Assembly (NCBI RefSeq): GCF_021018895.1
Contig: NC_079365.1
Location: 310,001-374,000, forward strand
Direction: 5' to 3'
Length of the DNA: 64,000 nt
DNA from: Seriola aureovittata
Taxonomy: Eukaryota; Chordata; Actinopteri; Carangiformes; Carangidae
This document shows, piece after piece, positions 1-12,008 of the stretch (within the stretch, counting starts at the first letter, position 1; every line of letters begins with the position of its first letter). The position numbers and the translations under genes were made by a program. The notes under the pieces are model-generated. The model did not search any database, was not told the origin of the DNA, and saw only the letters and a program-made list of their open reading frames with translations.

Positions 1-14
1 CCGTCTCCTCCCAG

Positions 15-494
15 CAGCAGCTGCAGGAGCAGGAAAAGAGGATTGAGATCTCCTGTGCTCTGGCTGCTGAGGCGTCTCGGCGCAGCCGCATCCTCTCTGG
101 TAAGGACGCTATCTACAAGATGGCCATCAACAACATCAACACAACATAACACAACAACACATCGACACACCACCACCTCACTCACGCTCTCTCGTGAACC
201 TCTCTGTGTGACCTTGGCTCAGGACAAACCACTGTACTGACTAACACTGCATCTCTGCCCAGACCTGCCTGCGTCTTGTAAACTACACTGTATCTGTCAG
301 GACACTGAACATACACCTGAACACATGTGGCATCCAGTTCATCTCCATCATGTTAGAAGATAGAAGTGTGAAGTGGAGGTTTGTTAATGATGAGCTGTGA
401 AGTCATGTGACCATCATTCTGTTCCTTCATCCCCAACAAGCACTTCACTCACTACTACACCATATACATATTCAGTGTATTGACCTGTCTCTGC

Positions 495-569
<75 letters not shown>

Positions 570-1171
570 ACAGTATATATTTGATTTATGTTATTGACTG
601 ATTCATGTCAGCTCAGTGAGTCTCTGCTGTGTTTTGATGTCATTGACAGTGGTATTTCTCTGCTCTGCTTCCTGTTTCACAGTGTGTGTATCTTAGTCCC
701 CCCAACACACACACACACACCCACACATGCACACACACAGCAGAGACAGGTCAATAACTCATTAAGAGCAACAAAAACAGGTGCTCTACATCTTTGTCAA
801 ACCAGAGATTGAGTGAGAGAGAGAGGTCGACCCACACATCTGAGTCACTACAAATCCCCCAAAAATCCCTCCCAAAAATAAAAAAACAAACAAAAGAAAC
901 AGTCATCCAGGGGAAACAGTGATATATGATGATGTAGGTGAACAGGTGAATGCTCTGTAGCTCCTCCTCTGACCCCACCGTTCTTCTCTCATTGGTTGAC
1001 TCACTCCTTGTTTTGTTTTGCTCTCCATGTCTCCCTCTGGTCATTCCTCCCACATCCTTTCATCTCATTCCAGCCCAGTGCGCCCCCAGCCCCCCCACCT
1101 CCCCGACCAGCCTGGCCCCTCCCCCTTCCTCTGCTGACTTCCCCAACTCCGCCCACATCATGAAGGTGTGA
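15..1171 (+). CDS. plekha6: PLEKHA6 C-terminal end (last two coding exons, partial gene)
   Basis: Two exons join in frame: 15-99, after a pyrimidine-rich tract and AG and ending at GTAAGG, and 1074-1171, after TTCCAG and ending in TGA at 1169-1171. The exon 1 peptide QEQEKRIEISCALAAEAS followed by RRSRILS is the C-terminal helix shared by PLEKHA5/6/7. The proline/serine-rich end AQCAPSPPTSPTS closing in MKV resembles my memory of human PLEKHA6. The family are PH-domain adaptors at cell junctions and membranes; the PH and WW-type parts lie left of the window. The gene is on the same strand as golt1a, its neighbour in vertebrate synteny. Only about 60 residues are visible, so the paralogue call rests on the tail sequence plus synteny. 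Confidence 0.8.
495..565. repeat. (GT)n microsatellite
   Basis: GT dinucleotide tract with one short interruption near 524, in the last coding intron of plekha6. Confidence 0.95.
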
Positions 1172-3649
1172 TTCTGACAAGGTGAGTATCCGTTCACCAA
1201 AGCACGTCCACCAGCGCCCCCACCCCTCCCTGTCCTGTTTAGACCTTGTGGGACTGGATCCTCATGACTTCACCACTAATGTTAATAATACTGTAATACT
1301 GTTACCTGTTAGACTGAGTGTCAGTCCTGCTGATGAGCCAGTTCTCCACATCGACTCAGACTTAAAGTGACCCAGATTTCAGAGGTGAAGGGTTCATGTA
1401 CGAGGTTAAACATTCTTCTTGTAACTGAATCTAACTTCTGGAAATATCCTGCTCATAAATCTTTAATTTGCGGTGTAAAAACGTGAGTGTTAGTCCGTCC
1501 TCTGAGTTCTCAACACAACGTCTGACGTGTGTCCCACATCCCAGCAGAGCAGCTGAGGAAGACTATGAGATGTGGCTGAAAGCTTCAGAAAGGAGCCAGT
1601 ATGATCTTGTGTTGAGAATTTGTGTTTGTCAAGTTGATACGATCCAGTGCAGCTGTCCTATAAACACACATCCTTCTGCAGCTGCCGTTAGAATGACAGG
1701 AAATTGTCCTGGTAACTCACCCATGTCTCCCTCACCTGCTTTGTCTCCTTTGTCTCTCCTGTCTGCAGCTCAGGCGCTGGCTGCTGTCAAGTTTGATGGA
1801 GCGTCTTTCTGAGGATCCACTGGAAAGACTGAACAATGGAGATGACTCCAGACAAACACTTTCATTTCTGTTTCCACCTGACACAACAAAAGCACCGACA
1901 CCTGCTAGAGGAGCAGATTCAAAACCCAAAGCCAAGCTACCCCCAGCCCCCTCCCCCACCCCCTGTGTCCTGTGGCACGGAGGTTGGCTTCAGGTCTCCT
2001 ACCAGTTTCAAGTGGTATAATATTTCTATGTCATTTAGCTCAGGACATGTTTTACAGAGTAGAGATTATGATGAGGTGTTAGTGAACTGAGGTTTGATGT
2101 TGATGTAGAGGGATGAATAGATCACTGCATCTGAAGAAGACGACAATGAAAGAGGAAGAGAGCTGCAGAGAGTGGTCCGGCTGTAATGTTTGTAGCCACA
2201 TGCGGTCTGGTCAGCTGATGACATGTACACAGAGACTTAAGTGGCCACAGGGACAGAATAATTTAGGCTCCACTCTTTCTTACATGAGAACACAGCAGCT
2301 TCCACCTGCTGCAGAGGTCAGAGGTCAGGGCACTGTGTTTATTTGATCTTTGGTCATAAACCCAGGAGGGAAAAGAAGACAGTGTCCTCAGCTGTGTGCT
2401 GTGGAGCCCAATCAGAGCTCGGTTAGCTGTTAACTCTGGTCACTGTGTATCACCTGCAGGGGGCAGTACTGTGGTTCTGTTCACACCTGAGTTGTCAGAC
2501 AGGAAATGGGTCAAACTTTATCATGAAGACTGTAACACCAGCTGTAGAGTTTATACTGTAGCTGTGTCCATGTGTTTGAGCTTTTACAACAGCTAGTTCA
2601 AAGAAACATCAGTGACACAGTCTTCTGCTCCACTTGTTAACAAACATCTCTCTAGGAGAATAACAGAGACTGATCCCAGATCAGAGTCTGAGTCCAGGTA
2701 GAGTTAATATATATCAGGCCTGTCTTTCAGCATGTGCTCATGGTTAAAGTGAGGTTAGAGCTTCACTAATAGATCACCATCAGGTGGTTCGATGACGAGA
2801 GCCCAGACCTCTAGACCGTTGCAGACCTCCAGACCGTCCCGTCCCAGGTCTCCACACCGTCCCAGACTTCCACACCACCCCAGACCTCCACAGCACCCCA
2901 GACCTCCACATTGTCTCTGTTCCCTGCTCTGCGTGGCCCTCATGTTTCAGTTGCATACGAGTGTAATTCATGTGAGTCAGAAACCTCTGCCACCTCCACC
3001 CACTGTGCAGCTCCTGCTGCTGGTTCAGTCCTGTAGTGGAGGTGGTATCAGGTGGAATCAGCCCAGTGAATGTCATGATGTAGGTAAAGTATGTTGGATA
3101 CGTGCGTATCAGTGGTTTCTGTATGTTGAACTAGAAGTGACCTTAAAGTCTGTGAGGAGGAGTTAATGATGCGGTCAGGATTAATTACTGGAACATATCC
3201 CAGTGACATCATAATCAGTGCCATAGTCCAACACATGTCAGTGCTATCATGTGTTTCATGTCACAACTCACACATTTTGCATCCGAAGGAAACTCAAAGA
3301 TTCGCACAGAACATGGATGACAGGAAGTAAGCCAAAATCATGAATGAATTAAAAATTGACTTAAATAATTTAAATTTATCAAAAATTAACTGGTCTTTAC
3401 AATAAAACTGGTTTAGTTTGTTTTGATTTCATATCATTAAATTTTAATTTAAAACATCTGTTTTAACTGGATCTGACGCTTTAATTCCAGGTCACATGTC
3501 TGTGTGTTAAACCTGTTACTACCATGTTACTGCTCCCTGCTGGTGTTTTATATTTAGTGACTGTTGAACATAATTATAATCAAATGAAAAATCATGTTGA
3601 AACTAAAAATCTTCAACCTTTACCTCTTCATTGTAACTTCCTATGTGTC

Positions 3650-3681
<32 letters not shown>

Positions 3682-3709
3682 GACACACACACACACACAC
3701 ATACACACC
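3650..3709. repeat. (CA)n microsatellite
   Basis: CA tract with single-base interruptions (GCACAGAC). Confidence 0.95.
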
Positions 3710-4401
3710 CTTCGCCTGTGTCATTTGTGTGTTCATGTTTTTTTTGCCCCTTCCTCAGTGTGTACAGAGCTGTTGTACTCAGAGACAATGTGTTACAGGA
3801 TGAAGAAGACTGACTTTTATTCTGAAAGGTAACAACTCACCAAGCAAAAACAGTGGAGGACTTCAGAAAAACGTCTATTTTTTCTTGTGTTATGTTTTTT
3901 AAGAAAGGGAATATGTTCACAGAGGCCATACTATTTTTTTAGATGTTCCAGTCGACAGGTTGAATTTTTACACACAGAGGTTTTTCACAGATGACACTTT
4001 GTGTTCACGTTGTGGCTCTCGGGGACAGAACACACATATTTTTGGATTCTCTGGGATCTGACATGTTAGAAACCAACAGGTGGTGTCTGATATTTGATAC
4101 TAGATGTAGCATTTGTGACGATGACAATACAGAATATAGACCTTCTATACATTGGCCATTGTACATACTGTTTTGGATCAGTGAACCTGACTCTTACATA
4201 TAACCACTGCTACTTGGGACATAGACAAACTGCTTGAACTATGCAAATGATAAAAGACAAATAGTACGCTTGCTTTCAGAAAACCCTGCAATAAAGTGAA
4301 TGTATACAAATACTATGTTTCTATAGATGCTTCTGAATTATCACAGTGTCTCATTGTCTGCAATGATGATGATATATTCACTGCTGCTGTTTTAATCCAC
4401 C

Positions 4402-4461
<60 letters not shown>
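4402..4461. repeat. (GAT)n trinucleotide microsatellite
   Basis: About twenty uninterrupted TGA/GAT units. They give long Met or Ile runs in conceptual translations, which are not coding. Confidence 0.95.
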
Positions 4462-4462
<1 letters not shown>

Positions 4463-4572
4463 GCTCACTGCCAAAAGTCTCCTGAGGTCACCTGTGCAGC
4501 CCACCCCTCACCTGCAGGTCCCTGATGATGCCCTATGGTCTTTGTTATATCAAAGTGTATGTGATGAATAAA

Positions 4573-5680
4573 GAGCAGAAACACACACAGACTGGATTCT
4601 TTTAGCTCACAGCTGACAGGAGGAAGAGGAGGAGGCTGAAGATACATGTCTTTGTCACTCACAGGGTCCAGAGAATCATGCAAACATGTAACATATGATC
4701 CATTGTAAGTGATGTCATCAGGTCCTGGATCAGAATATGGTGATTAAAGTGTCTTTATGTTATTATCAATGGTCACATGATCACCAGCCACTGTTATGTT
4801 AACACTACACACAGCTGTGATAAAAATGAACCTGGATCCCTCTGTTTCAGGTTTGTTTAACTCATGTAAAACTAGTCTAGAGTTTTAGGATACAAAGTAA
4901 ATTGAGGAAAATGTGAGTTTCTGCCCTTACAAATCAACAAACAAAACTTTATAGTAACCCATACTTGAAAATGAAAACTGAGCACAGACACTCTTGTAAC
5001 CATACTATTTAACCACAAATTATTCCACGAAAATATAATGAAACATTTTTACACAATTTTTAAAATTGAATGCTATAAAATGAATCAGGGTGACACAAGG
5101 AAAACTCAACAGCCCTTTTGCTGTAAAAAAAAAAAAAAACAACAAAAAAACAAAGACAATTTAAAATACCAAACAGATCAAATTAGATATTACACTCTAT
5201 CACCGCTGCACAGAATGGGAATACACAATGACTGTAAATGCATAAAGTGTGGTGCTGCTGAAGGAACTCCATCAGTGCTGTATTAACACTGAAGAGAGCA
5301 GCTGAAGTTCAAGCATGATAACCGTAATTAATGGGTTTAATGGTTCAGTTGAAGGTTGACAATATTGAATAAAAACAAAAAAAGACTGAAAGATAAAAGT
5401 AAAAAGGAAAGGACTCAGAGAGGAAGGAAAGACACAAATACAAGACAAGGGATAAATACATCATGGGTTTGACTGGCTGAGGACATCACTCAGATAGCTG
5501 AGCCTTCACCTGAGAATCCCCAGTGTTACTACAGGGGGTCAGTGTGCGCCTTGTCTGGTTAATGTTCACACACTGACAACATCAATGTGCAAAGGTCACA
5601 GCTGAGAACAGAGAGGACTCATTTGTTCCTGACAGAGACACAGGCAGCAGGTGAAGAGGAGGAAGACGTCAGGGATCAGC
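4573..5680. other. Intergenic region upstream of golt1a
   Basis: AT-rich spacer between the plekha6 poly(A) signals and the golt1a start. It contains an A-rich stretch near 5125-5150. I see no convincing exon, TATA box or repeat. The last 100 bases should hold the golt1a 5' UTR, because the ATG at 5681 follows directly. Confidence 0.4.
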
Positions 5681-6492
5681 ATGGTGGCTGTCACAGAGCT
5701 CCAGAGTAAGTTTCCCATTATCCCTCTGTTCTAACATGTTAGTGTGAGTGACTGTTGGGACTATTAGCTGTGATTGGTGGATCAGAGATCAAGAGGTTTG
5801 ACCTTCCAACAGACAGATGTATTGGTGGAGACACTCTATCTCCAGGTAAATGACTAGAGAACAGTTATACAGTTTAATAGGTCAGATGCTCACCTGTCAG
5901 AACATGGACACACCTGAGCTGATGAAAAGCAGAACTGGTGTTTAACACAGAGATAAGGTGAGAGGTCCAGATTCTTTAGTGAGACCTCAGTGCTAATAAG
6001 GACTACAAACATGTCTACAAACAATACTCTCCTGCAGACCTCCACAGATCAGTCGGCACAGCTTCATGCAGACTTGTCATGATTGAGATTACCTATCATT
6101 CATTGTGTGGAACAAGTGAATTTGTCTCTGTCAGTGTTTCTTTCACACAGAGATTTCTTCACTGAATGTTTCTATTTTCTGGCCTGGCCAATATCATAAT
6201 TTCCGCCCTCCACAGTGGATGAAATCTAGTGAATGATGTTTTTTTTCTCCAACTACACTGTGGACACTCTAAACATATAAATATCAGTGACAAACAGTGA
6301 TCAGCTGCTGATTAGGTTGTGCTCCAGTCAGCAGGTTGTTGCTGCTAACAGCTTGTTATCACTGTGTAGCTGTGTGATGTCTTTCCTTGAAATGAAACGA
6401 TATATTTGTAAGTTGCTCAAAGATTTACATCTACACAGAGATAAACTACTGAGAGCATGACTGACACTGTGTGTGTGTGTGTGTGTGTGTGT

Positions 6493-6555
<63 letters not shown>

Positions 6556-8017
6556 TTCCAGAGATCGGTGTGGGTGTGACGGGCTTCGGGCTGTTCTTCC
6601 TGCTCTTTGGTGTGCTGCTGTACTTTGACTCAGTCTTGTTGGCCTTTGGGAATGTGAGTAATGGGACACACATCTGCTCAGTGTCATCATCACAAACCCA
6701 CACACTCATGTGAGGAAATATGAACAAAGATTTTCTTGCCGAACTGAACCATGGACATTAAGGTTTTAAACATCATCTTAACAACCGGGCTGTCTGCTGG
6801 TTCTGTTGTGTGCTGCTTCGTTTCCAGGATTACAGTTTAAAGCACAGATTCACATCTTACAGTACTGACCTGCATATCAGCACTTAAACAGTGACCAACA
6901 GCTGTATTCACACAGGCAGACCCTCCTAATGTGACTCCAGTGTAGAAGACAAACCGTCTCCACGTCTGTCTCCACAGAGACTGGCCTACATACAGCAGGA
7001 CTGTCAGGTGCTCCTAGCCTCATTCTGGCTTTCACCTGCCAGTGTCAGCTCACAGCTGGATAGATTATCTATGGCCACAGTTGGACCAGATGTGGAAGTG
7101 GCATTTAGCAGTTTTGCAGTGTGTAGTTTTAGCTATAATGCTGCTTCACATTCATCAACACACTCTCCTGTGTAGCTACAGTGACTGTTCTAACAGGCTA
7201 ATCATGAAGCCAATGGGCTCATAATGAAGCTCATGGGCTCATAATGAGTACCTCATTAACACCTGCGAAACAACAAACATAATGCAATGATTTTTGTGTT
7301 ATTATTTGGCACTGGACTTAAGTAGAGCAATTAGTTAAAAGATTTCAACTAGAGTGAAAGATTTGGTTTGGAGAAAAATGAAAGTTGCAGAATAAAACAG
7401 TGATACTGTGATTGTGTGTTAATATTTCCTAATTTTTTTGGTGTGATTTTCCTCCTTTGAGGTCTTGTTCCTGAGTGGATTGACGTTCATCATCGGCTTG
7501 AGAAGAACAGCCCACTTTTTCTTCCAGAGACAAAAGTTTCGAGGCTCATTTTTCTTCCTGGGAGGCGTGTCTCTGGTGCTGTGCCGCTGGCCAATCATTG
7601 GAATGCTGGTGGAGAGTTACGGCTTTGTGCTTTTGTTCAGGTAAGCTCAGGTAGGGTTTTAGTGGAACAGAAAAACAAGGCTGCAAATTCATATTTGTCT
7701 TGTCATAATAATGATAATAATGATACTAACTAATGTTCCCAGGATGATGTGGGAATACTATGATCTGTATAATAAATCTACATTATAACTGATGTGATGT
7801 ATAAAACATGAAATACCACACTGCTGTGTCCCCCGCTGTAGGTCCTTCTTCCCCATGGCCTTAGCATTCGTGCTGTCAGCTGTGAACATCCCCTTCCTCA
7901 ACGCAGTATGTTGTGTTCTTGGCTCATTAACATGTTTAATTAAAACATTTAGAAATACCTCAATGACATCTCTTGTTTTCCTGTCAGTTTTTCTCCAGCA
8001 GCTCCTCCATGGTCTGA
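5681..8017 (+). CDS. golt1a: Golgi transport 1A (vesicle transport protein GOT1A), complete
   Basis: Five exons join in frame to 129 residues: 5681-5705, 6562-6653, 7462-7640, 7842-7905 and 7988-8017, all with GT/AG borders. The protein reads MVAVTELQKIGVGVTGFG at the start, then FDSVLLAFGN, IIGLRRTAHFFFQRQKF, FLGGVSLVLCRWPIIGM and NIPFLNA, ending SSSMV. This tracks human GOLT1A (132 aa) throughout. GOT1/GOLT1 proteins are four-helix membrane proteins of Golgi/ER vesicle traffic. Hydrophobic stretches are visible at about residues 10-30, 33-50, 68-85 and 95-120. Exon 1 carries only 8 codons plus one base, and exon 5 only 9 codons plus stop. I placed the exon 4/5 junction at GCA|GTATGT because it restores the SSSMV end. 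No lesions seen. Confidence 0.93.
6469..6554. repeat. (GT)n microsatellite abutting the golt1a exon 2 acceptor
   Basis: About 43 GT units with one interruption (GTTCGT near 6491). Only seven bases (CTTCCAG) separate the tract from exon 2 of golt1a, so it occupies the usual polypyrimidine region. Confidence 0.95.
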
Positions 8018-8048
8018 GCAGAACAACATGTTACAGCAGTGAAGGAGC

Positions 8049-8320
8049 CCAGCTGGAACTGGACGTCAGAAAGGCGTTGGACTCTAACAATGGACACATT
8101 TTTGTTGGAAATGAAAATCAGGTTGATGTCAAAACCCAACGTTGGATTGACATCAACATCCAACGTTGGCCTGATGTTAAATTTTAGTTGGAAATGAAAA
8201 TCAGGTTGACGTCAAAACCTAATATGTGTTTGACATCGACATCCAACGCTGGACAGTTGAATTTTGGTTGGAAATCAAAATTGGATATTCATCATAACCC
8301 AACATTAGCTGTAAAATTAC
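8049..8320. repeat. Tandemly organised dispersed repeat (CAACGTTGG family arm)
   Basis: Units of about 82 bp repeat from 8104. Each starts near GTTGGAAATGAAAATCAGG and carries GACATCAACATCCAACG. Two full units and a part are visible. The CAACGTTGG/GACGTC vocabulary is the same as at 14401-14470 and 15360-15700, so these are probably parts of one transposon family. Confidence 0.6.
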
Positions 8321-8404
8321 AACTTAAAAGAAAGATGATGAAATTGAGATAGTATGGATCTTGTTTGCATCACAAACTTTTAACAGAGCCACATTTTAAG
8401 TTTT

Positions 8405-8560
8405 TTTTTGGGGGGGGCATTTTTGCCTTTATTTACATAGTGAAGTGAGAGACAGTCAGGAAAGTCAGGGAGAGAGAGGGGATGACATGCAGCAAAGGGC
8501 CACAGGTCAGACTCGAACACAAAGCCACTGCAGTTAGGACTAAGCCCATGGACAGAGCCG
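8405..8560 (-). mobile_element. tRNA-derived SINE copy (degenerate)
   Basis: On the minus strand this runs from a tRNA-like head to a tail reading AATAAAGGCAAAAATGCC. The body contains CCCTTTGCTGCATGTCATC. The same body is at 62861-63033 and 30605-30718. Box A and box B are worn in this copy. Confidence 0.65.
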
Positions 8561-8639
8561 CATTTGAGTTGTAAATGAAAAATCAACATGCTGAGAAACT
8601 TGGATGTCATACGTTAGACAGATGTCAAGCTGTCAGACA

Positions 8640-9335
8640 GACTCAAAGTATTGGTCAGGGAGGGACTCAAGGCAGGACTCAGACGCAGAGAATAAGAAAA
8701 CAATGGGCTTTATTGAAATCACCGGTGACCTCAGACAGAGTGAAAAATAAATGGCTATGAAAAGGCTAGTCACTAAATTCTGAAGTCTGAGAAAACAAAA
8801 TCACTCCAGGAGGAGGGGAAAACGTTCTAATCAAAAAAACAAAAGGTAAACACAAAATGCTCCGTAAGGAGGAAAAACCTGACTTAATAATAAAGATAAA
8901 CCAAAATAATCAACTAACGCCACCAAGTGGAGGATCTAAGATAATCAATAGATTACACGAAACAAAAATCACTCATAACGAGGAAAAACAAAGGGCTATG
9001 AACATTAGCTAAGGCAAGAAATTAAAAAACAAAAAAAATCACTCTTGACGAGGAACAAACGTCTTACTTTGAAGGACACTATGGCTGTGGGCATGGACAA
9101 AGGCTCAGGTGCAGGTTAATGACAAAGACACTCTGGCACAAGACAAGGGGAACACAGACTATTTAAACACATGGAGGGAAATAGGGCACAGGTGGAAACA
9201 CTTAGGGCAATCAGACTGAGACACATGAGGAAGGGCAAGTGACCTGAAACGAGAAGAGAGGTACTTTTCAAAATAAAACAGGAAATGACAGGACAAAACA
9301 AAACCAGGACAAGACAACCTCACCACGGTGTGAGA
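8640..9335 (-). mobile_element. LTR-like nonautonomous repeat (gypsy-type LTR style)
   Basis: Read on the minus strand it opens with CTCTCACACCGTGGTGAGG and TTGTCTTGTCCTGGTTTTG, and ends with GTCTGAGTCCTGCC. This layout is common for fish LTRs. Inside, AAATCACTC...GAGGA blocks recur about every 100 bases (8800, 8970, 9035). No coding capacity. The borders are approximate. Confidence 0.4.
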
Positions 9336-9799
9336 GTATTCATTTTAAGATATAAGCAGAGAAAAGTTTCACTTTAAAATCTTAGAGAAATTGTAATACA
9401 CAAATGTAATTCATCCAATAAAACCACAAAAGACATGCAATGGGGTTATCAAAATAACCTTTTATTGTAAGATTTATGAGCTAAATTGTCCTTTTTTCTT
9501 ATGACTTATATTAACCATTGCTAGCTGAACACCATGATGACGTTTTGGGTTATTTCACAGAATGAATTTAGGGATACCACCAGTCTGTAATAATTTTACG
9601 ATGAGTTGGCAACATCAGCACATATTTGCAAACCTCCTCAGTTCATGTCAGTTAAAGAAAGACAGCTTCATCAAGTATCAAGTGTAACAAGACATGATTC
9701 AATTAATTAAAAAAATGCTCCCACATTTTTGTGATTTTACTGTGCTCTTAGACCAGAATCTGTTGGCACGGGGCACCTGACCCACAGCACACACACACA

Positions 9800-9860
<61 letters not shown>

Positions 9861-10587
9861 TTATGCACACACACATACATATGTATGTTATTGTTTTTTT
9901 TTATTCTACAACAGGGGGGTTTAGGTCTCTGACTATTGGCTTTAACTTGCCCAAATTTCAGAAAAAGGCATATCTCCTTAGCTTAGCTCGATTCCAGGAT
10001 GTCTGTGGGATCATGTAGTTGCTATCTCATTCAATAGACTGAGCTAACTGAGCTAAGATTGCCTAATCAATACGGGACACAATTTGTCCCGGATTTTCGT
10101 TCATGTTATGTCCTCAAAGTGCTGTAAATAATGTAATGTCAAGTAAAACCAAACCAGTACGTAAATTTGTCAAATTTTTTCACCCTCTTTGAGCCTCTCC
10201 TGAAACTGTCTGGCACCCCCTGGGGAGGCCTGCTCTTACTTTTAAAATATCTTGTCTGGTGTCAAATGCCTGGTGGGAATTATTTTTAAAATAGCTTCCT
10301 TAGGCAGCAGCCAAACAAAATATAAAGAATTAGTTATGTTATTTTATAAATGGAGAAAAGATAAATTAAAAAAATAAAACCATTTAGCTGGGAAGTTGTA
10401 CTTTATATAATGTGTTAAAAAATCAGTGGAGTTCCAGTAAGGCGCTGATGATTGTATAGCTTGAGACAAAAGCTCCTTGAGTCAATAAACAAATAGTCAC
10501 CAAATTTTAACTAGAAACACTTATTCAATACTGTAAATGCTAGAATGAGCAGGAATAGGACATCAGGTTTTAGTCAGAAATTACAAG
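9336..10587. other. Gene-free stretch with a CA/AT microsatellite
   Basis: AT-rich, with no exon I can support. A (CA)n then (AT)n tract lies at 9785-9862. Around 10070-10100 there is a short piece (ACGGGACACAATTTGTCCCG) that recalls the TIR-element family at 30450-30988. Confidence 0.4.
9785..9862. repeat. (CA)n(AT)n compound microsatellite
   Basis: CA tract running into an AT tract. Confidence 0.95.
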
Positions 10588-11046
10588 AGCAGGAAAAACA
10601 TTAATAAAGCACAAGCACATGTAAGCAGAAGTAGTAGTGTATGCTTACTTGCTTCAGGCATTTGGTACGGGGTGTGTTTTGTCTGGGTTGATGGAGTTTG
10701 TTGTGTGGAGCTGGTCCTTTGCATAGGTTGCAGATCAACAGGTGATCTTGATCCTCTACTTTGTTCTGTTTGGTGAGACAGGCCTCTACGAGAAGGTGGT
10801 CTGGCTCTTCTCTTTGGAGGTGGGTTCCTGAATTTGCAGGGGGGCTACAAGAATCACAGAGTGTATTTGATGCTTAAGACAAATGGTTATACTAAATTTA
10901 GGACAGATTTTTTAACAAATTATTTCTCTAATACAAATTACCATTGCAGGTAAATACAAGTTTAATGAGTCCTGTCTGACCCATAAGCTCCTTTCCTGTG
11001 ACAAGTACAGTTAGTGTTCTTCTCCAAAATAAAGGCAATATAGACC
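10588..11046 (-). pseudogene. Unrecognised coding-like minus-strand segments
   Basis: On the minus strand, after an acceptor-like CTTGTAG near 10855, a frame stays open for about 85 codons to a stop near 10588. It is rich in proline, arginine, serine and glutamine (for example KFRNPPPKRRARPPSRRG). Just upstream, after TTTGCAG near 11046, another open stretch reads LPLFWRRTLTVLVTGKEL. Two exon-like pieces in the same orientation suggest a decayed two-exon gene, perhaps from a DNA transposon. I do not recognise the family; the second piece has a vague BEN-domain flavour, which I would not rely on. Confidence 0.25.
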
Positions 11047-11285
11047 TGCAAAGAACGATGATTTAGAGTGACAACCCAAATCTAAATTTTTCTTTTTCAA
11101 AAGTTAAAATTCATTATAATTATCATTATTATTACTATATATTTACAGTCATCTGTCCTGGAATTCTTTGGTACTTCTAAACCTTCATCCCTCAAAATAC
11201 CAAGCAATTCATCAATTTTGTTTCTTCCACATTTAGTTCTTGTAGCACAGGAAGCAAGAACCAAGCATGGCGGTGCAGGAGGCGG

Positions 11286-11861
11286 AAGCAACGCTCAGGC
11301 ATACAGAGATTGTGGGTAATGTCCAAATAGGCCGGGGAGGTTTGGGGCTTGGCCCAGGCAAACCGGTATGGAGTAGAGCAGGTCCCAAAGAGAAGAAAAA
11401 GCTAGTTGTGGAGCAGGTTTGTAGACAGGAGGAAATATTAAGTGGTGCTAAGGCAGTGGCCCAGGCTAAGCAGGGACAGTGGTTGAATTGGGAAGGTGTA
11501 GATAAGAAAAAGCTTAGCTGGAAAGAGCTGTGGAGTATGGAGGAAAGTAGTATTAGATTTTTGATAGGGGCAATATATGATGTATTTCCAACTCCCCAGA
11601 ACCTAAAACTCTGGGTAAATGGAGACCCACTATGTTCATTGTGTTCAGGTACTGCAACTTTAAATCACATTTTGTCAGGCTGTAAGGTTAGTCTGTCGCA
11701 AGGCAGGTATACGTGGCGACATAACCAGGTTTTAAAAAGCTTAGCCGCAGGAATTGAGGATTTACGGAGGCAGGCAAATTTAGGAGGGTCTAAAATAAAG
11801 AGAGTTGCAATCAAGTTTGTTCAAGAGGGAGAGAAAGTTGGTAAGACAGCAAGGAGGCAAG
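11286..11861 (+). mobile_element. R2/R4-like LINE fragment, copy 1
   Basis: About 90% identical by eye to 48189-48765. It encodes the segment containing the CX2CX7HX4C zinc knuckle (CSLCSGTATLNHILSGC) found after the reverse transcriptase in restriction-endonuclease-type LINEs. The reading frame is open but the copy breaks off at GGCAAG before the endonuclease, running directly into TAA simple sequence. The open frame starting at 11267 includes unrelated upstream codons. Confidence 0.75.
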
Positions 11862-11863
11862 TG

Positions 11864-12008
11864 GTAATAATAATAGTGGTAATAATAATTAAAATAAAAT
11901 AATAATAATAATTGTTGTTATTATTATTATTATTATTATTATTACCACTATTATTATTTATCATCATCATCATCAACAACAACAACAACAAAAACAACAA
12001 CAACAATA
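11864..12008. repeat. Compound TAA/ATT, ATC and AAC simple repeat
   Basis: TAA units, then TTA units, then ATC units and AAC units in succession, directly after LINE copy 1. Confidence 0.95.

Larger units (their letters stand above)
1172..4572 (+). other. plekha6: plekha6 3' UTR and downstream, possible extra spliced exon
   Basis: Ten bases after the stop there is a good donor (GTGAGT at 1182). A good acceptor (CTGTCTGCAG) ends at 1768, so the 3' UTR may be spliced or the exon at 1769 may be an alternative last exon. Poly(A) signals AATAAA occur at 4290-4295 and 4567-4572. I see no other gene here. Two microsatellites are listed separately. Confidence 0.45.

Noticed and set aside
4296..4571. 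Frames with long Met or Ile runs
   Set aside because: They translate the GAT microsatellite; no coding meaning.
6328..6727. His/Thr-repeat frames on the minus strand
   Set aside because: Translation of the GT microsatellite beside golt1a exon 2.
11821..12006. Minus-strand frame rich in Leu/Asn/Tyr
   Set aside because: It is the TAA/ATC/AAC simple repeat.
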